Part shown: piece after piece, positions 1-6,130 of the stretch | Layout of the letters: the number at the start of each line of letters is the position of its first letter | Position numbering within the stretch: the stretch's first letter is position 1 | Source of the DNA: an uncultured Treponema sp. | GTDB taxonomy: Bacteria; Spirochaetota; Spirochaetia; Treponematales; Treponemataceae | Direction: 5' to 3' | Length of the DNA: 7,045 bases | Assembly (NCBI GenBank): GCA_937885475.1 | Contig: CAKZZR010000256.1 | Coordinates: 1 to 7,045 of the forward strand | The notes under the pieces: model-generated | The model's input: the letters and a program-made list of their open reading frames with translations, nothing else | Told to the model about the DNA's origin: nothing | Databases searched by the model: none | Translations under genes and position numbers: made by a program

Positions 1-26
1 GTCAACCAGTTATAAACATAACAGGG

Positions 27-113
27 ATGACTGAAGTTGCATAAACAAGAAAAAAACGGATGACGGAGTTCCTATGTTGACAAAAAACATAGGAAGCTCA
101 ATGACCGTAAGTT
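27..113. repeat. three imperfect direct repeats (ATGAC-N-GAAGTT type)
   Basis: Three related short copies lie in the non-coding left end: ATGACTGAAGTT at 27-38, ATGACGGAGTT at 60-70 and ATGACCGTAAGTT at 101-113, with a further AATGAC at 115-119. On the minus strand the core reads AACTY..GTCAT. The second and third copies flank the inverted repeat at 66-99. The arrangement looks like an intergenic REP-type element or a set of protein-binding half-sites. No function can be assigned from the sequence, and the copies are short enough that chance is possible. Confidence 0.35.
66..99. repeat. inverted repeat / potential hairpin in non-coding DNA
   Basis: TTCCTATGTT (69-78) and AACATAGGAA (86-95) are perfect 10-bp arms around a 7-nt loop. 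GAG (66-68) and CTC (97-99) extend the stem by 3 bp past a single bulged G at 96. Neither strand has a U-tract next to the stem, so it is not a standard intrinsic terminator. It sits 34 bp before the terminator at 133-184 and outside any coding region. A REP-like element or a structured 3' end of a gene beyond the left edge are both possible. Confidence 0.5.
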
Positions 114-132
114 AATGACATTAAAATAAATG

Positions 133-184
133 AACACCGTCCTAAGCAAGGCTTGTTTACCCGGCTTAAGGACGGTGTTTTTTT
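133..184. terminator. intrinsic terminator, strong on plus strand, possibly bidirectional
   Basis: AACACCGTCCT (133-143) pairs perfectly with AGGACGGTGTT (169-179). AAGC (144-147) pairs with GCTT (164-167) past one bulged A. A run of seven T follows on the plus strand (178-184), so it can end a plus-strand transcript entering from left of the window. On the minus strand the stem is followed by TTCATTTATTTT, a weaker U-rich tail. That lies about 70 nt past the mscS stop codon, and it is the only visible candidate terminator for the nth-mscS transcript. Confidence 0.8.
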
Positions 185-248
185 AGGGCCTAATATTCTG
201 TGCGTCCAGCACACATGAGGCACGGCGGCTCTTTCAATTTTTTTGCAG

Positions 249-1115
249 TTAGCCTTCCACCATCTTTACGTCAACGCGGTTAAATGGAATCGTAATTCCC
301 GCTTTGTCAAAGGCAGCTTTTATAGCCGTAAGCACGTCATTTTTTGTCTGAACCAAATCGCCGGAATTAAGATACACGGCAAGCGTCATGTTTATTCCGC
401 TGGCACCAAAGCCGTCAAACCAGGCGTTCGGCGCAGGCTCGCTCAGCACCGTAGGACACTGTGCCGGCACACGCTTGAGCGCAGCAAGCGCCGTTGGCAT
501 GTCCGTATCGTAGCTTACAGAAACCGCGAACGTAAAGCGCCGCACCGCAAAATAGCTGTTGTTCTGAAAACTCGCATTTATAATTGCCGAATTCGGAATG
601 CGCACCATCTGATTGTCCAACGTATGAATTTTTACCGAAAGCAGCCCAACCGCATCGACCGTACCGCTTACCGCACCAACCACAATAAAGTCGCCCACCT
701 TCATTGCCTTTTCGCCCAGCACAAAAAGTCCGCTTATCAAATTGCTCACCGAAGTCTGCGCCGCAAAACCAATCGCAACGCCCGCAATTCCCGCCGCGCC
801 CCAAACCGCGTTCAGATTCACGCCCGCAACCGTCAGAACGTACATAACCGCAAGCACATAAAAAATATAGTTGATGATTTTAGCCAGCGTCGCAAACTGA
901 TATTCCTCAAGCCGGTGCGCGGTCGCCTTTTTGAGCGCCTTTTTTATCAGCCGGAATACAACGTACATCACAAAAATTATCAGCGCCGCGCCCACAATCT
1001 TGAACAAATTCTCAAACGTCGCAATTCCCTTTATAAAATCCACAAAGCGGTGCGTGAATTTTCCAATCGTCTCTTCTGCGGCAGTTGCCGTCGCTTCCTG
1101 AATTTTCGTGTCCAT
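249..1115 (-). CDS. mscS: small-conductance mechanosensitive channel, MscS family
   Basis: A 288-residue inner-membrane channel that should open under membrane tension and release solutes during hypo-osmotic shock; the heptameric assembly is known for the family. There are three predicted membrane helices, at about residues 36-57, 77-98 and 103-133. The third is the Gly/Ala-rich pore helix, with GAAGIAGVAIGFAAQ (106-120) then SNLISGL. The MscS beta domain follows: VGDFIVV (140-146), SGTVDAVG (150-157) and RIPNS (172-176). The C-terminal alpha/beta domain ends near IPFNRV (276-281). Length matches the compact E. coli MscS type, with no extra N-terminal helices. I chose the ATG at 1115 because GAGGAG (1124-1129) lies 8 nt upstream; an in-frame TTG at 1148 lacks such a site. 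The ATG overlaps the nth stop codon by one base (TGATG), so the two genes are probably coupled. Family assignment is firm; gating properties cannot be judged. Confidence 0.95.
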   Translation of the reverse strand: MDTKIQEATATAAEETIGKFTHRFVDFIKGIATFENLFKIVGAALIIFVMYVVFRLIKKALKKATAHRLEEYQFATLAKIINYIFYVLAVMYVLTVAGVNLNAVWGAAGIAGVAIGFAAQTSVSNLISGLFVLGEKAMKVGDFIVVGAVSGTVDAVGLLSVKIHTLDNQMVRIPNSAIINASFQNNSYFAVRRFTFAVSVSYDTDMPTALAALKRVPAQCPTVLSEPAPNAWFDGFGASGINMTLAVYLNSGDLVQTKNDVLTAIKAAFDKAGITIPFNRVDVKMVEG

Positions 1116-1762
1116 CAGTTTTTCTCCTCGTGCATATTTTTTTTGCAAATATCATTTATAAAACAGTGAGAACAGTCGGCTTTTCGAGCGGTGCACACAT
1201 ACCTTCCGTGAAGAAGTAGCCAGTGATGCGCATGCTTCATATAGCGCTCTGCAACACGCTGCTCCAATCCCCGCTCCACGCTTTCTGGTGTACTGCCGCC
1301 GCAAAGTCCAATTTTTGGCGCAACCCGCAGAATGTGCGTATCAACAGGCATGGTCGGCTGGTCAAACGCAACGTTCAGAACCACGTTCGCAGTCTTTCGC
1401 CCCACGCCTGGTAACGTCATCAGTTCTTCCCTTGTGCACGGAACCTCGCCGTTAAAATCCTCTATCAGCTTCTTGCTCAAATTGAACACATTCCTGGACT
1501 TTGCGTTGGTAAGTCCGATGGATCTGATGTATTCCGCGATTTTTTGCTGACCAAGCGCAACCATTTTTTGCGGGGTGTCCGCCGCCTTAAAAAGCTCCTT
1601 CGTCACGCCGTTCACGCTTTTGTCCGTCGTCTGTGCAGAAAGCACCACGGCAACCAGCAGCGTGTAGTTTGAATAATAGTCCAGCTCTGGCTTTGGCTCA
1701 GGATTCTGCGCCTTAAAGCGCTCAAACAAGTCTTCTATCTCTTTGTCCGTTAAAAGTGTCAT
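1115..1762 (-). CDS. nth: endonuclease III (DNA glycosylase / AP lyase)
   Basis: A 215-residue base-excision repair enzyme that removes oxidised pyrimidines and nicks abasic sites. The helix-hairpin-helix reads LPGVGRKTANVVLN (117-130) and contains the catalytic Lys123. The catalytic Asp141 lies in PVDTHILRV. The [4Fe-4S] cluster ligands are complete with canonical spacing: Cys190-X6-Cys197-X2-Cys200-X5-Cys206. The N-terminal part has LSAQTTDKSVN (41-51), typical of the family, and length is close to E. coli Nth. The enzyme therefore looks intact. The ATG at 1762 fits the family's N-terminus, but it has no Shine-Dalgarno and lies only 6 nt from the U-tract of the terminator after metK. A TTG at codon 12 is a weaker alternative start. 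The stop codon overlaps the mscS start. How this gene gets its transcript is unclear: read-through or a promoter inside metK. Confidence 0.96.
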   Translation of the reverse strand: MTLLTDKEIEDLFERFKAQNPEPKPELDYYSNYTLLVAVVLSAQTTDKSVNGVTKELFKAADTPQKMVALGQQKIAEYIRSIGLTNAKSRNVFNLSKKLIEDFNGEVPCTREELMTLPGVGRKTANVVLNVAFDQPTMPVDTHILRVAPKIGLCGGSTPESVERGLEQRVAERYMKHAHHWLLLHGRYVCTARKADCSHCFINDICKKNMHEEKN

Positions 1763-1768
1763 AGGCTT

Positions 1769-1797
1769 AAAAAAAGGGCAGCATTGCGTGCCGCCCT
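1769..1797 (-). terminator. intrinsic terminator between metK and nth
   Basis: Read on the minus strand, AGGGCGGCA (1797-1789) and TGCTGCCCT (1783-1775) form a 9-bp stem with one G-U pair around the 5-nt loop CGCAA. A run of T follows down to 1769. The stem starts 7 nt after the metK stop codon, and the U-tract ends 6 nt before the nth ATG. It should end much of the metK transcript. It also occupies the place where the nth ribosome binding site would be. Confidence 0.8.
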
Positions 1798-1803
1798 CTG
1801 AAA

Positions 1804-3015
1804 TTACTTTATTGCCGCCTTAAGAGCATCAACCTTGTTCGTCTGCTCCCAAGGGAACTCGCCACGTCCAAAGTGTCCGTAGCTTGCCGTCTTTTGGTAA
1901 ATCGGGCGGCGCAGGTTAAGCGTTTCGCTTATGCCCGCCGGCGTGCAGTCAAACACCTTTTTAACCGCAGCCTCAATCTTTGCAACAGAAACGCGCTCCG
2001 TTCCAAAGGTCTCAACCATTACAGAAACCGGGAACGGCACTCCAATTGCGTACGCAAGCTGCACTTCTGCGCGGTCTGCAAGGTCTGCGGCAACAATGTT
2101 CTTTGCAATGTAGCGCGCCATGTAAGCCGCAGAGCGGTCAACCTTGGAAGGATCCTTTCCGCTGAATGCGCCGCCTCCATGACGACCCATTCCGCCGTAG
2201 GTGTCCACGATAATCTTGCGTCCGGTAAGTCCTGCGTCGCCGTCAGGTCCTCCGATAACGAATTTTCCCGTAGGGTTGATGTGATATTTTGTGTTCTCGT
2301 CCAAAAGTCCGGTAGGCTCAAGTACGGGCTTAATAATCTGCTCAATTATTGTTTTTTTGATTTCTTCGTAGTTTACTTCCGGGTCGTGCTGGTGGCTTAC
2401 TACAACAGTATCAATGCGCAGCGGCTTGTTGCCGTCGTATTCAATCGTTACCTGACTTTTTGCGTCCGGACGGAGCCAAGCTATTTTGCCGGATTTTCTG
2501 AGCGCAGAGGCGGCAAGCAAAATTTTGTGCGAATACATGACCGGTGCTGGCATAAGCTCCGGGGTTTCGTTGCAGGCAAAGCCGAACATCATTCCCTGGT
2601 CGCCTGCGCCCTGCAAGCCCTTGAATTCTGCAAGTCCTGCGCCAACAACGCCCTGATTGATGTCAGCAGACTGCGCGTGCAGGCGGTTCATGAACTTGAA
2701 TTTTTTGCAGTCCAAGCCGAATGCCGCATCGGTATAGCCTATTTCCTGAGCGACCTTGCGCGCAATTTTTTCTGCATTCTTTTTGATGTATTTTGCGTTT
2801 GCCTTTGCATCCTTTGTAAAGCTTATCTCGCCGCCAACAAGCACAAAATTGGTGGTTGCGAAAGTTTCGCAGGCAACGTGCGCATTTGGGTCAAGCGTAA
2901 GGCATGCATCCAAAATTGCGTCAGAAATCTGATCGCACAGCTTGTCCGGGTGTCCTTCGCCAACTGATTCAGATGTGAATAAATATTGATTTGATTTTGA
3001 AGAGAAAATGTCCAT
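1804..3015 (-). CDS. metK: S-adenosylmethionine synthetase (methionine adenosyltransferase)
   Basis: A 403-residue cytosolic enzyme making S-adenosylmethionine from methionine and ATP. The N-terminal ATP/metal site is GEGHPDKLCDQISDA (19-33). Signature 1 is GAGDQGMMFG (136-145). GGPDGDAGLTGRKIIVDTYGG (255-275) holds the nucleotide-binding loop, and signature 2 is GGGAFSGKD (280-288). The C-terminal domain with GRGEFPWE (383-390) is complete. Length is slightly above E. coli MetK (384), and no key motif is missing. The ATG at 3015 is chosen because AAGGAG (3027-3022) lies 6 nt upstream and the family N-terminus starts just after it. An in-frame TTG at 3054 would run the protein through the riboswitch and the Shine-Dalgarno. 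The gene has its own candidate promoter and a SAM-II-type leader, so feedback control by its product is expected. A terminator follows the stop codon. Confidence 0.97.
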   Translation of the reverse strand: MDIFSSKSNQYLFTSESVGEGHPDKLCDQISDAILDACLTLDPNAHVACETFATTNFVLVGGEISFTKDAKANAKYIKKNAEKIARKVAQEIGYTDAAFGLDCKKFKFMNRLHAQSADINQGVVGAGLAEFKGLQGAGDQGMMFGFACNETPELMPAPVMYSHKILLAASALRKSGKIAWLRPDAKSQVTIEYDGNKPLRIDTVVVSHQHDPEVNYEEIKKTIIEQIIKPVLEPTGLLDENTKYHINPTGKFVIGGPDGDAGLTGRKIIVDTYGGMGRHGGGAFSGKDPSKVDRSAAYMARYIAKNIVAADLADRAEVQLAYAIGVPFPVSVMVETFGTERVSVAKIEAAVKKVFDCTPAGISETLNLRRPIYQKTASYGHFGRGEFPWEQTNKVDALKAAIK

Positions 3016-3021
3016 GCGGAA

Positions 3022-3027
3022 CTCCTT
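3022..3027 (-). promoter_or_regulatory. metK ribosome binding site, overlapping the riboswitch
   Basis: AAGGAG on the minus strand, 6 nt before the ATG at 3015. Its first two G residues form the 3' end of pseudoknot helix P2 in the SAM-II fold, so it is accessible only when the aptamer is unfolded. It also decides the start codon in favour of 3015. Confidence 0.85.
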
Positions 3028-3081
3028 TTTAGCAGATTTTTGGCCTTGCGCCAAACCGTTTGCAAGTTGGATAAATCAACG
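3022..3081 (-). promoter_or_regulatory. SAM-II class riboswitch in the metK leader
   Basis: The minus-strand leader folds into the H-type pseudoknot of SAM-II. P1 is CGTT (3081-3078) with AACG (3060-3057). Loop 1 (3077-3061, 17 nt) starts GATTTA, continues with CC (3070-3069) and ends TTGCA. P2 pairs UUGCA (3065-3061) with UGC-AA (3034-3032, 3030-3029), leaving U3031 bulged; CC also pairs with GG (3025-3024). From memory of the Sargasso Sea metX SAM-II crystal construct, loop 1 has the same 17-nt length, and the 3' strand GCTAAAAAGG is identical over 10 nt. The uridines that contact SAM there (U10, U11, U21, U44) match U3075, U3074, U3064 and U3031. An extra 6-bp hairpin (3055-3039) is inserted in loop 3. 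The paired GG is part of the Shine-Dalgarno GGAG, so bound SAM should block translation. SAM-V shares this core and is the main alternative. Confidence 0.88.
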
Positions 3082-3088
3082 TGCCTAA

Positions 3089-3117
3089 AGAATATCTTAT
3101 TTGAAAAAAATCTGCAA
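3089..3117 (-). promoter_or_regulatory. candidate sigma-70 type promoter for metK
   Basis: Minus-strand TTGCAG (3117-3112) and TATTCT (3094-3089) are separated by 17 nt. Each box is an imperfect match to TTGACA/TATAAT. The predicted start, about 7 nt downstream near 3082, coincides with the 5' end of the riboswitch aptamer at 3081. That makes the assignment more credible than the boxes alone. It lies downstream of the terminator that closes the pullulanase unit, giving metK its own transcript with a leader of about 67 nt. Confidence 0.5.
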
Positions 3118-3145
3118 GTCGGCGAAAAACCTGTGAACATGCATG

Positions 3146-3199
3146 AAAAAAAAGCTGTCCTACGCAAAAAAATGCATTCTTACGTAGGACAGCCTTTTT
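3146..3199. terminator. strong bidirectional intrinsic terminator after the pullulanase gene
   Basis: GCTGTCCTACG (3154-3164) and CGTAGGACAGC (3183-3193) are perfect 11-bp arms around an 18-nt loop. On the minus strand eight U follow (3153-3146). On the plus strand five T follow one base after the stem (3195-3199). The minus orientation ends the lipoprotein-pullulanase transcript about 70 nt after its stop codon. It isolates that unit from the metK promoter. Confidence 0.88.
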
Positions 3200-3207
3200 A
3201 CGCCCCG

Positions 3208-3246
3208 CACTATCTTTTTTGCACTGTTTGCAAAATTTTTATAGTG
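3208..3246. repeat. small nested inverted repeat in the pullulanase 3' untranslated region
   Basis: TTTTGCA (3217-3223) and TGCAAAA (3229-3235) pair around a 5-nt loop. CACTAT (3208-3213) and ATAGTG (3241-3246) form an outer 6-bp stem, separated by an A/T-rich internal loop. It lies between the pullulanase stop codon and the main terminator. It may be an mRNA 3'-end structure; a weak plus-strand terminator is possible because T5 follows the inner stem. Confidence 0.4.
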
Positions 3247-3261
3247 GAGGAGCTATTGGAA

Positions 3262-6117
3262 TTATTTTTTAAAAATCACGAACGATTTTGCAGGAATACT
3301 GGTTACGCTTGTCGCCTCGTCTGCAATGTTTACGCTTCCGTCCTCCTCGCTTATGGAAACACGCTTTCCGCTGAACTTTGCGAACTCTACGGAGAAGTCC
3401 TTTACGCCCGCGCCGAATGCCGCACCGGTGAATGAAAGTCCCGCGTAGTTAGTGTCGCCCGCGTTGAACAGAACCTCAAACGTTCCGCTTTTGCCGGTTA
3501 CGACATACTGCGTTACGCCATCCGCAATCTTTTTTGCCGAGCATTCCGTAGGATCGGTGAACGCATCGTTTGACCTTCTGAGGGCAATCAAGCCTTTGTA
3601 CGTGTTATATACGTCCGCATATTTTGTCTTCAGCTCCAGATCAATCGTGTTCACGTCGTCTATGTCGGTTGCGGCAACGTAGGTTCCGCCGTTGTAGCGG
3701 CTCGTCCACTTGATTCCGCCCTTCGTGTCTGCCGCATAGCTGTCAGGGTCGCCCTTCTTGGTCCGCATGAACTCCTGGCCTCCGTTTATGAACGGAGTTC
3801 CCTGGCTAAGAATAACATAGGCTCCCGCAAGCATCTGCTCCTTCTTGATGAGAGCGAGCTTTGCAGAGTCCTTCATGACTTCCTCATATGCCGCCTTGAA
3901 CTTTGACGCGTAGCTGTCTCCGCTAGGAAGCGGGCTCAAGGTTGAGTATACCAGCTTGTCGAACAGGGTGAAGTTGTCATGGCATTCCGCATAGTGCAGG
4001 GCAAGTCCTGTGATTCCCGTAGCGTTGCGGCTGTTCTTCGTGATTTCATCCCCAGTAAGACCGGTCTCGATGTTCGCATTGAAGCTTCCCTGAACCTGCC
4101 CCGTGCCGAATCCGCCGAACTCGCCGCCCTTTATAGCATCGCGGAAGTCGTCGTCAAAAGCGCCGTAGCCGTAGCCCTTGGTTCCCTTTCCGGCGGCAGT
4201 CGTCTCTTCCGTTTCGCCGTTCAATCCGGTTTCTCCGCCGGTCCATGGCTCGCCGTAGACCAGGATGTTCTTGTCCAGCGCGTACAATGCATCGTAAGCC
4301 GCCTTCATGCAGTCCTTGCTCATCACGCCCATGAGGTCAAAGCGGAATCCGTTTATGTGGTAGTCATTCACCCAGTGCTTGAGCGAGTCAATCACGTACT
4401 TCTGAACCATCGCGTGCCGAGTGTCAAGGTTGTTTCCGCATCCTGAGCCGTTGTAGTAGTTTCCGCTTGTGTCCAGGGAATAAAAATATCCCGGAACTGT
4501 CGAGTCGTACAGCGAGCCGCCTCCGTTGGATGAGGTGTGGTTGTACACAACGTCCATTATCACGGCGATTCCATTGTCGTGGAACGCCTTTATCATCTCG
4601 CGCATTTCCTTCACTGCCTGCGTTCCGTCAGTGTAGCCCTCCGTTACGTAGCGTCCTTCCGGAACGTTGTAGTGGTACGGGTTGTAGCCCCAGTTGTAGT
4701 TCTTGTTGCTGTTCAGCTGCGCGTAGTCAAACATAGGCAGGATCTGCACGTGCGTTACGCCCAGGTCCTTTAGGTGGCTCATGATGGCCGTGGAGTTCGC
4801 GATGTCAAGGAACTTTCCGGTTGAGTCAGACACGACGGCGCGGCTCCAGTCGCGGATGTGCATCTCGTAGATTACGGCATCGTTGTATTTCTTGGTCTCG
4901 GTTCCGTTCGTACCGAATGGGTTCGTGTAGCTTGTCTCCCAGCCGTCCGGCTTTGCTTCCACATCATCAACGGTGGCAATCTGGCTTGCATTGCTGTCAG
5001 CGCCGGCAACGTTGTTCCAGATGTCGGCTACGTAGTATGTGTTTCCGTCTACGCTGATCTTGTACTTGTAGAATTTGAAGCCGGAAATATCTTCTGTTAC
5101 AGACCATACGCCGGTTGCAGAATCCACCTCCATCGCACGCTCTTTAGGAGCATAGGTTGCCTTCTTGTAGTCCTTTTCCGTTGTGCCGGGACCATCAAAG
5201 TCCGTCGTAAGGCTCGTGTCATATGCGTTTGCCGCCGTGTCATACAGCAGGACGCTCACTGCGCTTGCCGTCGGTGCCCAAGATTTGAACGTGGCAGTAT
5301 TGCCGGAAAGGGTCAGGCCGAGGTCTGTAACTGCACTGGCTTTTTCTCCGTACAGTTTTTCTATAAGTGCCGTGCTTACGGAAACAACTACGGTCTTGCT
5401 TTCGTGGTTGATGGTGTACGGACTTTTTGAGACGTCAGCGTCGCTTGCGCTCTTTACGGAAATTGTGAGTACGTCGCTTTTTATTACCGCGCTTTCTACA
5501 GTGAGCGTATTTCCGCCAGCGTCTGTTACCGTAACTTCGTCTGTAACCGTTGCGTCATCAAGAAGGCTTGTCGTGCAGACTACGGTAGCCGTACCCTTTG
5601 CCGCATCAAGGGCTGTGATTGAGCCGCCCATGATTCCTATGCAGTCGTCAACGCTTGTGTAGTATGCCATGCTGTTCCAGTTGAAGTAGTATGTTACGTT
5701 ACTGGCAATGTCTTTCTTTGGAATTATGATATCCGGGGTCTGAGGGGTTCCGCCGCTGTTATTGTTGAAAAGAATTCCCAAGTCATAGGCTGGGTCTACC
5801 TTAAGCACGTATTTGTAGCCGTCGTAGCCCAGTGTATCGTCGGCTTCCATGACCATGTCTCCCGGCCATGACGCTTCGGTATAATTTATGTCGCTTGCAG
5901 CCTTTGCCCATGCCCATACGCCGGGGTTTGTGCAGGAAGCAGGCACTCCGTACAGATAGATTGTAACGTCTACAGAAGGATTCAATGTTACCGCACGAGA
6001 ATCCGCAGCCCCGTTATCTTTTTTTGAATCATCAAGCCCGTTAGCACAGCCAAAAAATCCCGCACCCACGGAAAGGGCAAGGACTGCGCCCATAAATGTT
6101 GAAAGTATTTTTTTCAT
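3262..6117 (-). CDS. pulA: lipoprotein type I pullulanase (GH13) with starch-binding module
   Basis: A 951-residue exported enzyme expected to cut alpha-1,6 branch links in pullulan and starch. A lipoprotein signal peptide ends at FFGC (Cys24). Residues 49-155 look like a CBM26 starch-binding module: VWAWA (67-71), NYTEASWPGD (78-87), ILFNNN (115-120), QTPD (126-129). A beta-rich linker domain follows (160-255), then CBM48 (about 264-370, with FKSWAPTASAVSVLLYD). The catalytic barrel starts near 410. YNWGYNP (474-480) is the type I pullulanase signature; DVVYNHT (522-528), GFRFDLMG (590-597, nucleophile Asp594), YGEPWTGG (621-628, acid Glu623) and ECHDN (711-715, Asp714) are the GH13 regions. 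All three catalytic acids are present. A C-terminal beta domain ends the protein. The ATG at 6117 has GAGGAG (6125-6130) 7 nt upstream and lies 13 nt after the lipoprotein gene, so the two are one operon. Which membrane face it occupies cannot be read here. Confidence 0.95.
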   Translation of the reverse strand: MKKILSTFMGAVLALSVGAGFFGCANGLDDSKKDNGAADSRAVTLNPSVDVTIYLYGVPASCTNPGVWAWAKAASDINYTEASWPGDMVMEADDTLGYDGYKYVLKVDPAYDLGILFNNNSGGTPQTPDIIIPKKDIASNVTYYFNWNSMAYYTSVDDCIGIMGGSITALDAAKGTATVVCTTSLLDDATVTDEVTVTDAGGNTLTVESAVIKSDVLTISVKSASDADVSKSPYTINHESKTVVVSVSTALIEKLYGEKASAVTDLGLTLSGNTATFKSWAPTASAVSVLLYDTAANAYDTSLTTDFDGPGTTEKDYKKATYAPKERAMEVDSATGVWSVTEDISGFKFYKYKISVDGNTYYVADIWNNVAGADSNASQIATVDDVEAKPDGWETSYTNPFGTNGTETKKYNDAVIYEMHIRDWSRAVVSDSTGKFLDIANSTAIMSHLKDLGVTHVQILPMFDYAQLNSNKNYNWGYNPYHYNVPEGRYVTEGYTDGTQAVKEMREMIKAFHDNGIAVIMDVVYNHTSSNGGGSLYDSTVPGYFYSLDTSGNYYNGSGCGNNLDTRHAMVQKYVIDSLKHWVNDYHINGFRFDLMGVMSKDCMKAAYDALYALDKNILVYGEPWTGGETGLNGETEETTAAGKGTKGYGYGAFDDDFRDAIKGGEFGGFGTGQVQGSFNANIETGLTGDEITKNSRNATGITGLALHYAECHDNFTLFDKLVYSTLSPLPSGDSYASKFKAAYEEVMKDSAKLALIKKEQMLAGAYVILSQGTPFINGGQEFMRTKKGDPDSYAADTKGGIKWTSRYNGGTYVAATDIDDVNTIDLELKTKYADVYNTYKGLIALRRSNDAFTDPTECSAKKIADGVTQYVVTGKSGTFEVLFNAGDTNYAGLSFTGAAFGAGVKDFSVEFAKFSGKRVSISEEDGSVNIADEATSVTSIPAKSFVIFKK

Positions 6118-6130
6118 TCTGATTCTCCTC

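Noticed and set aside
201..215. TGTGCGTCCAGCACA small inverted repeat after mscS
   Set aside because: It is only a 5-bp stem with no U-tract. The terminator at 133-184 is a much better end for the transcript.
1116..1148. Upstream in-frame TTG start that would lengthen MscS by 11 residues
   Set aside because: The ATG at 1115 has GAGGAG at 8 nt spacing; the TTG has no comparable site and lies in an A-rich stretch inside nth.
243..1169. Plus-strand open frame of 308 codons opposite mscS
   Set aside because: It is antisense to a clear MscS gene. The product is dominated by Arg, His and Asn and shows no domain, as expected for a reverse-frame shadow.
1873..2967. Long open frame on the plus strand (364 codons) opposite metK
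   Set aside because: It lies entirely antisense to a certain metK, its product is rich in Arg, Cys and His with no known motif, and it has no ribosome binding site. It is a codon-bias shadow.
3016..3054. Upstream in-frame TTG start that would lengthen MetK by 13 residues
   Set aside because: It would translate through the Shine-Dalgarno and the riboswitch helix, and the extra residues are not part of the family N-terminus.
3016..3145. SAM-I (S-box), SMK-box or T-box leader for metK
   Set aside because: The leader is too short for SAM-I or a T-box and lacks their conserved junction and specifier elements. The SAM-II core explains the sequence far better than the SMK box.
3245..3267. GGAGGAG followed by TTG on the plus strand, suggesting a plus-strand gene start
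   Set aside because: The frame behind it runs antisense into the pullulanase coding sequence and gives a Cys/Arg-rich shadow protein. The match is coincidental.
4858..5662. Plus-strand open frames opposite the pullulanase gene
   Set aside because: They cover only parts of the well-supported pullulanase reading frame, overlap one another in different frames and encode no recognisable protein.
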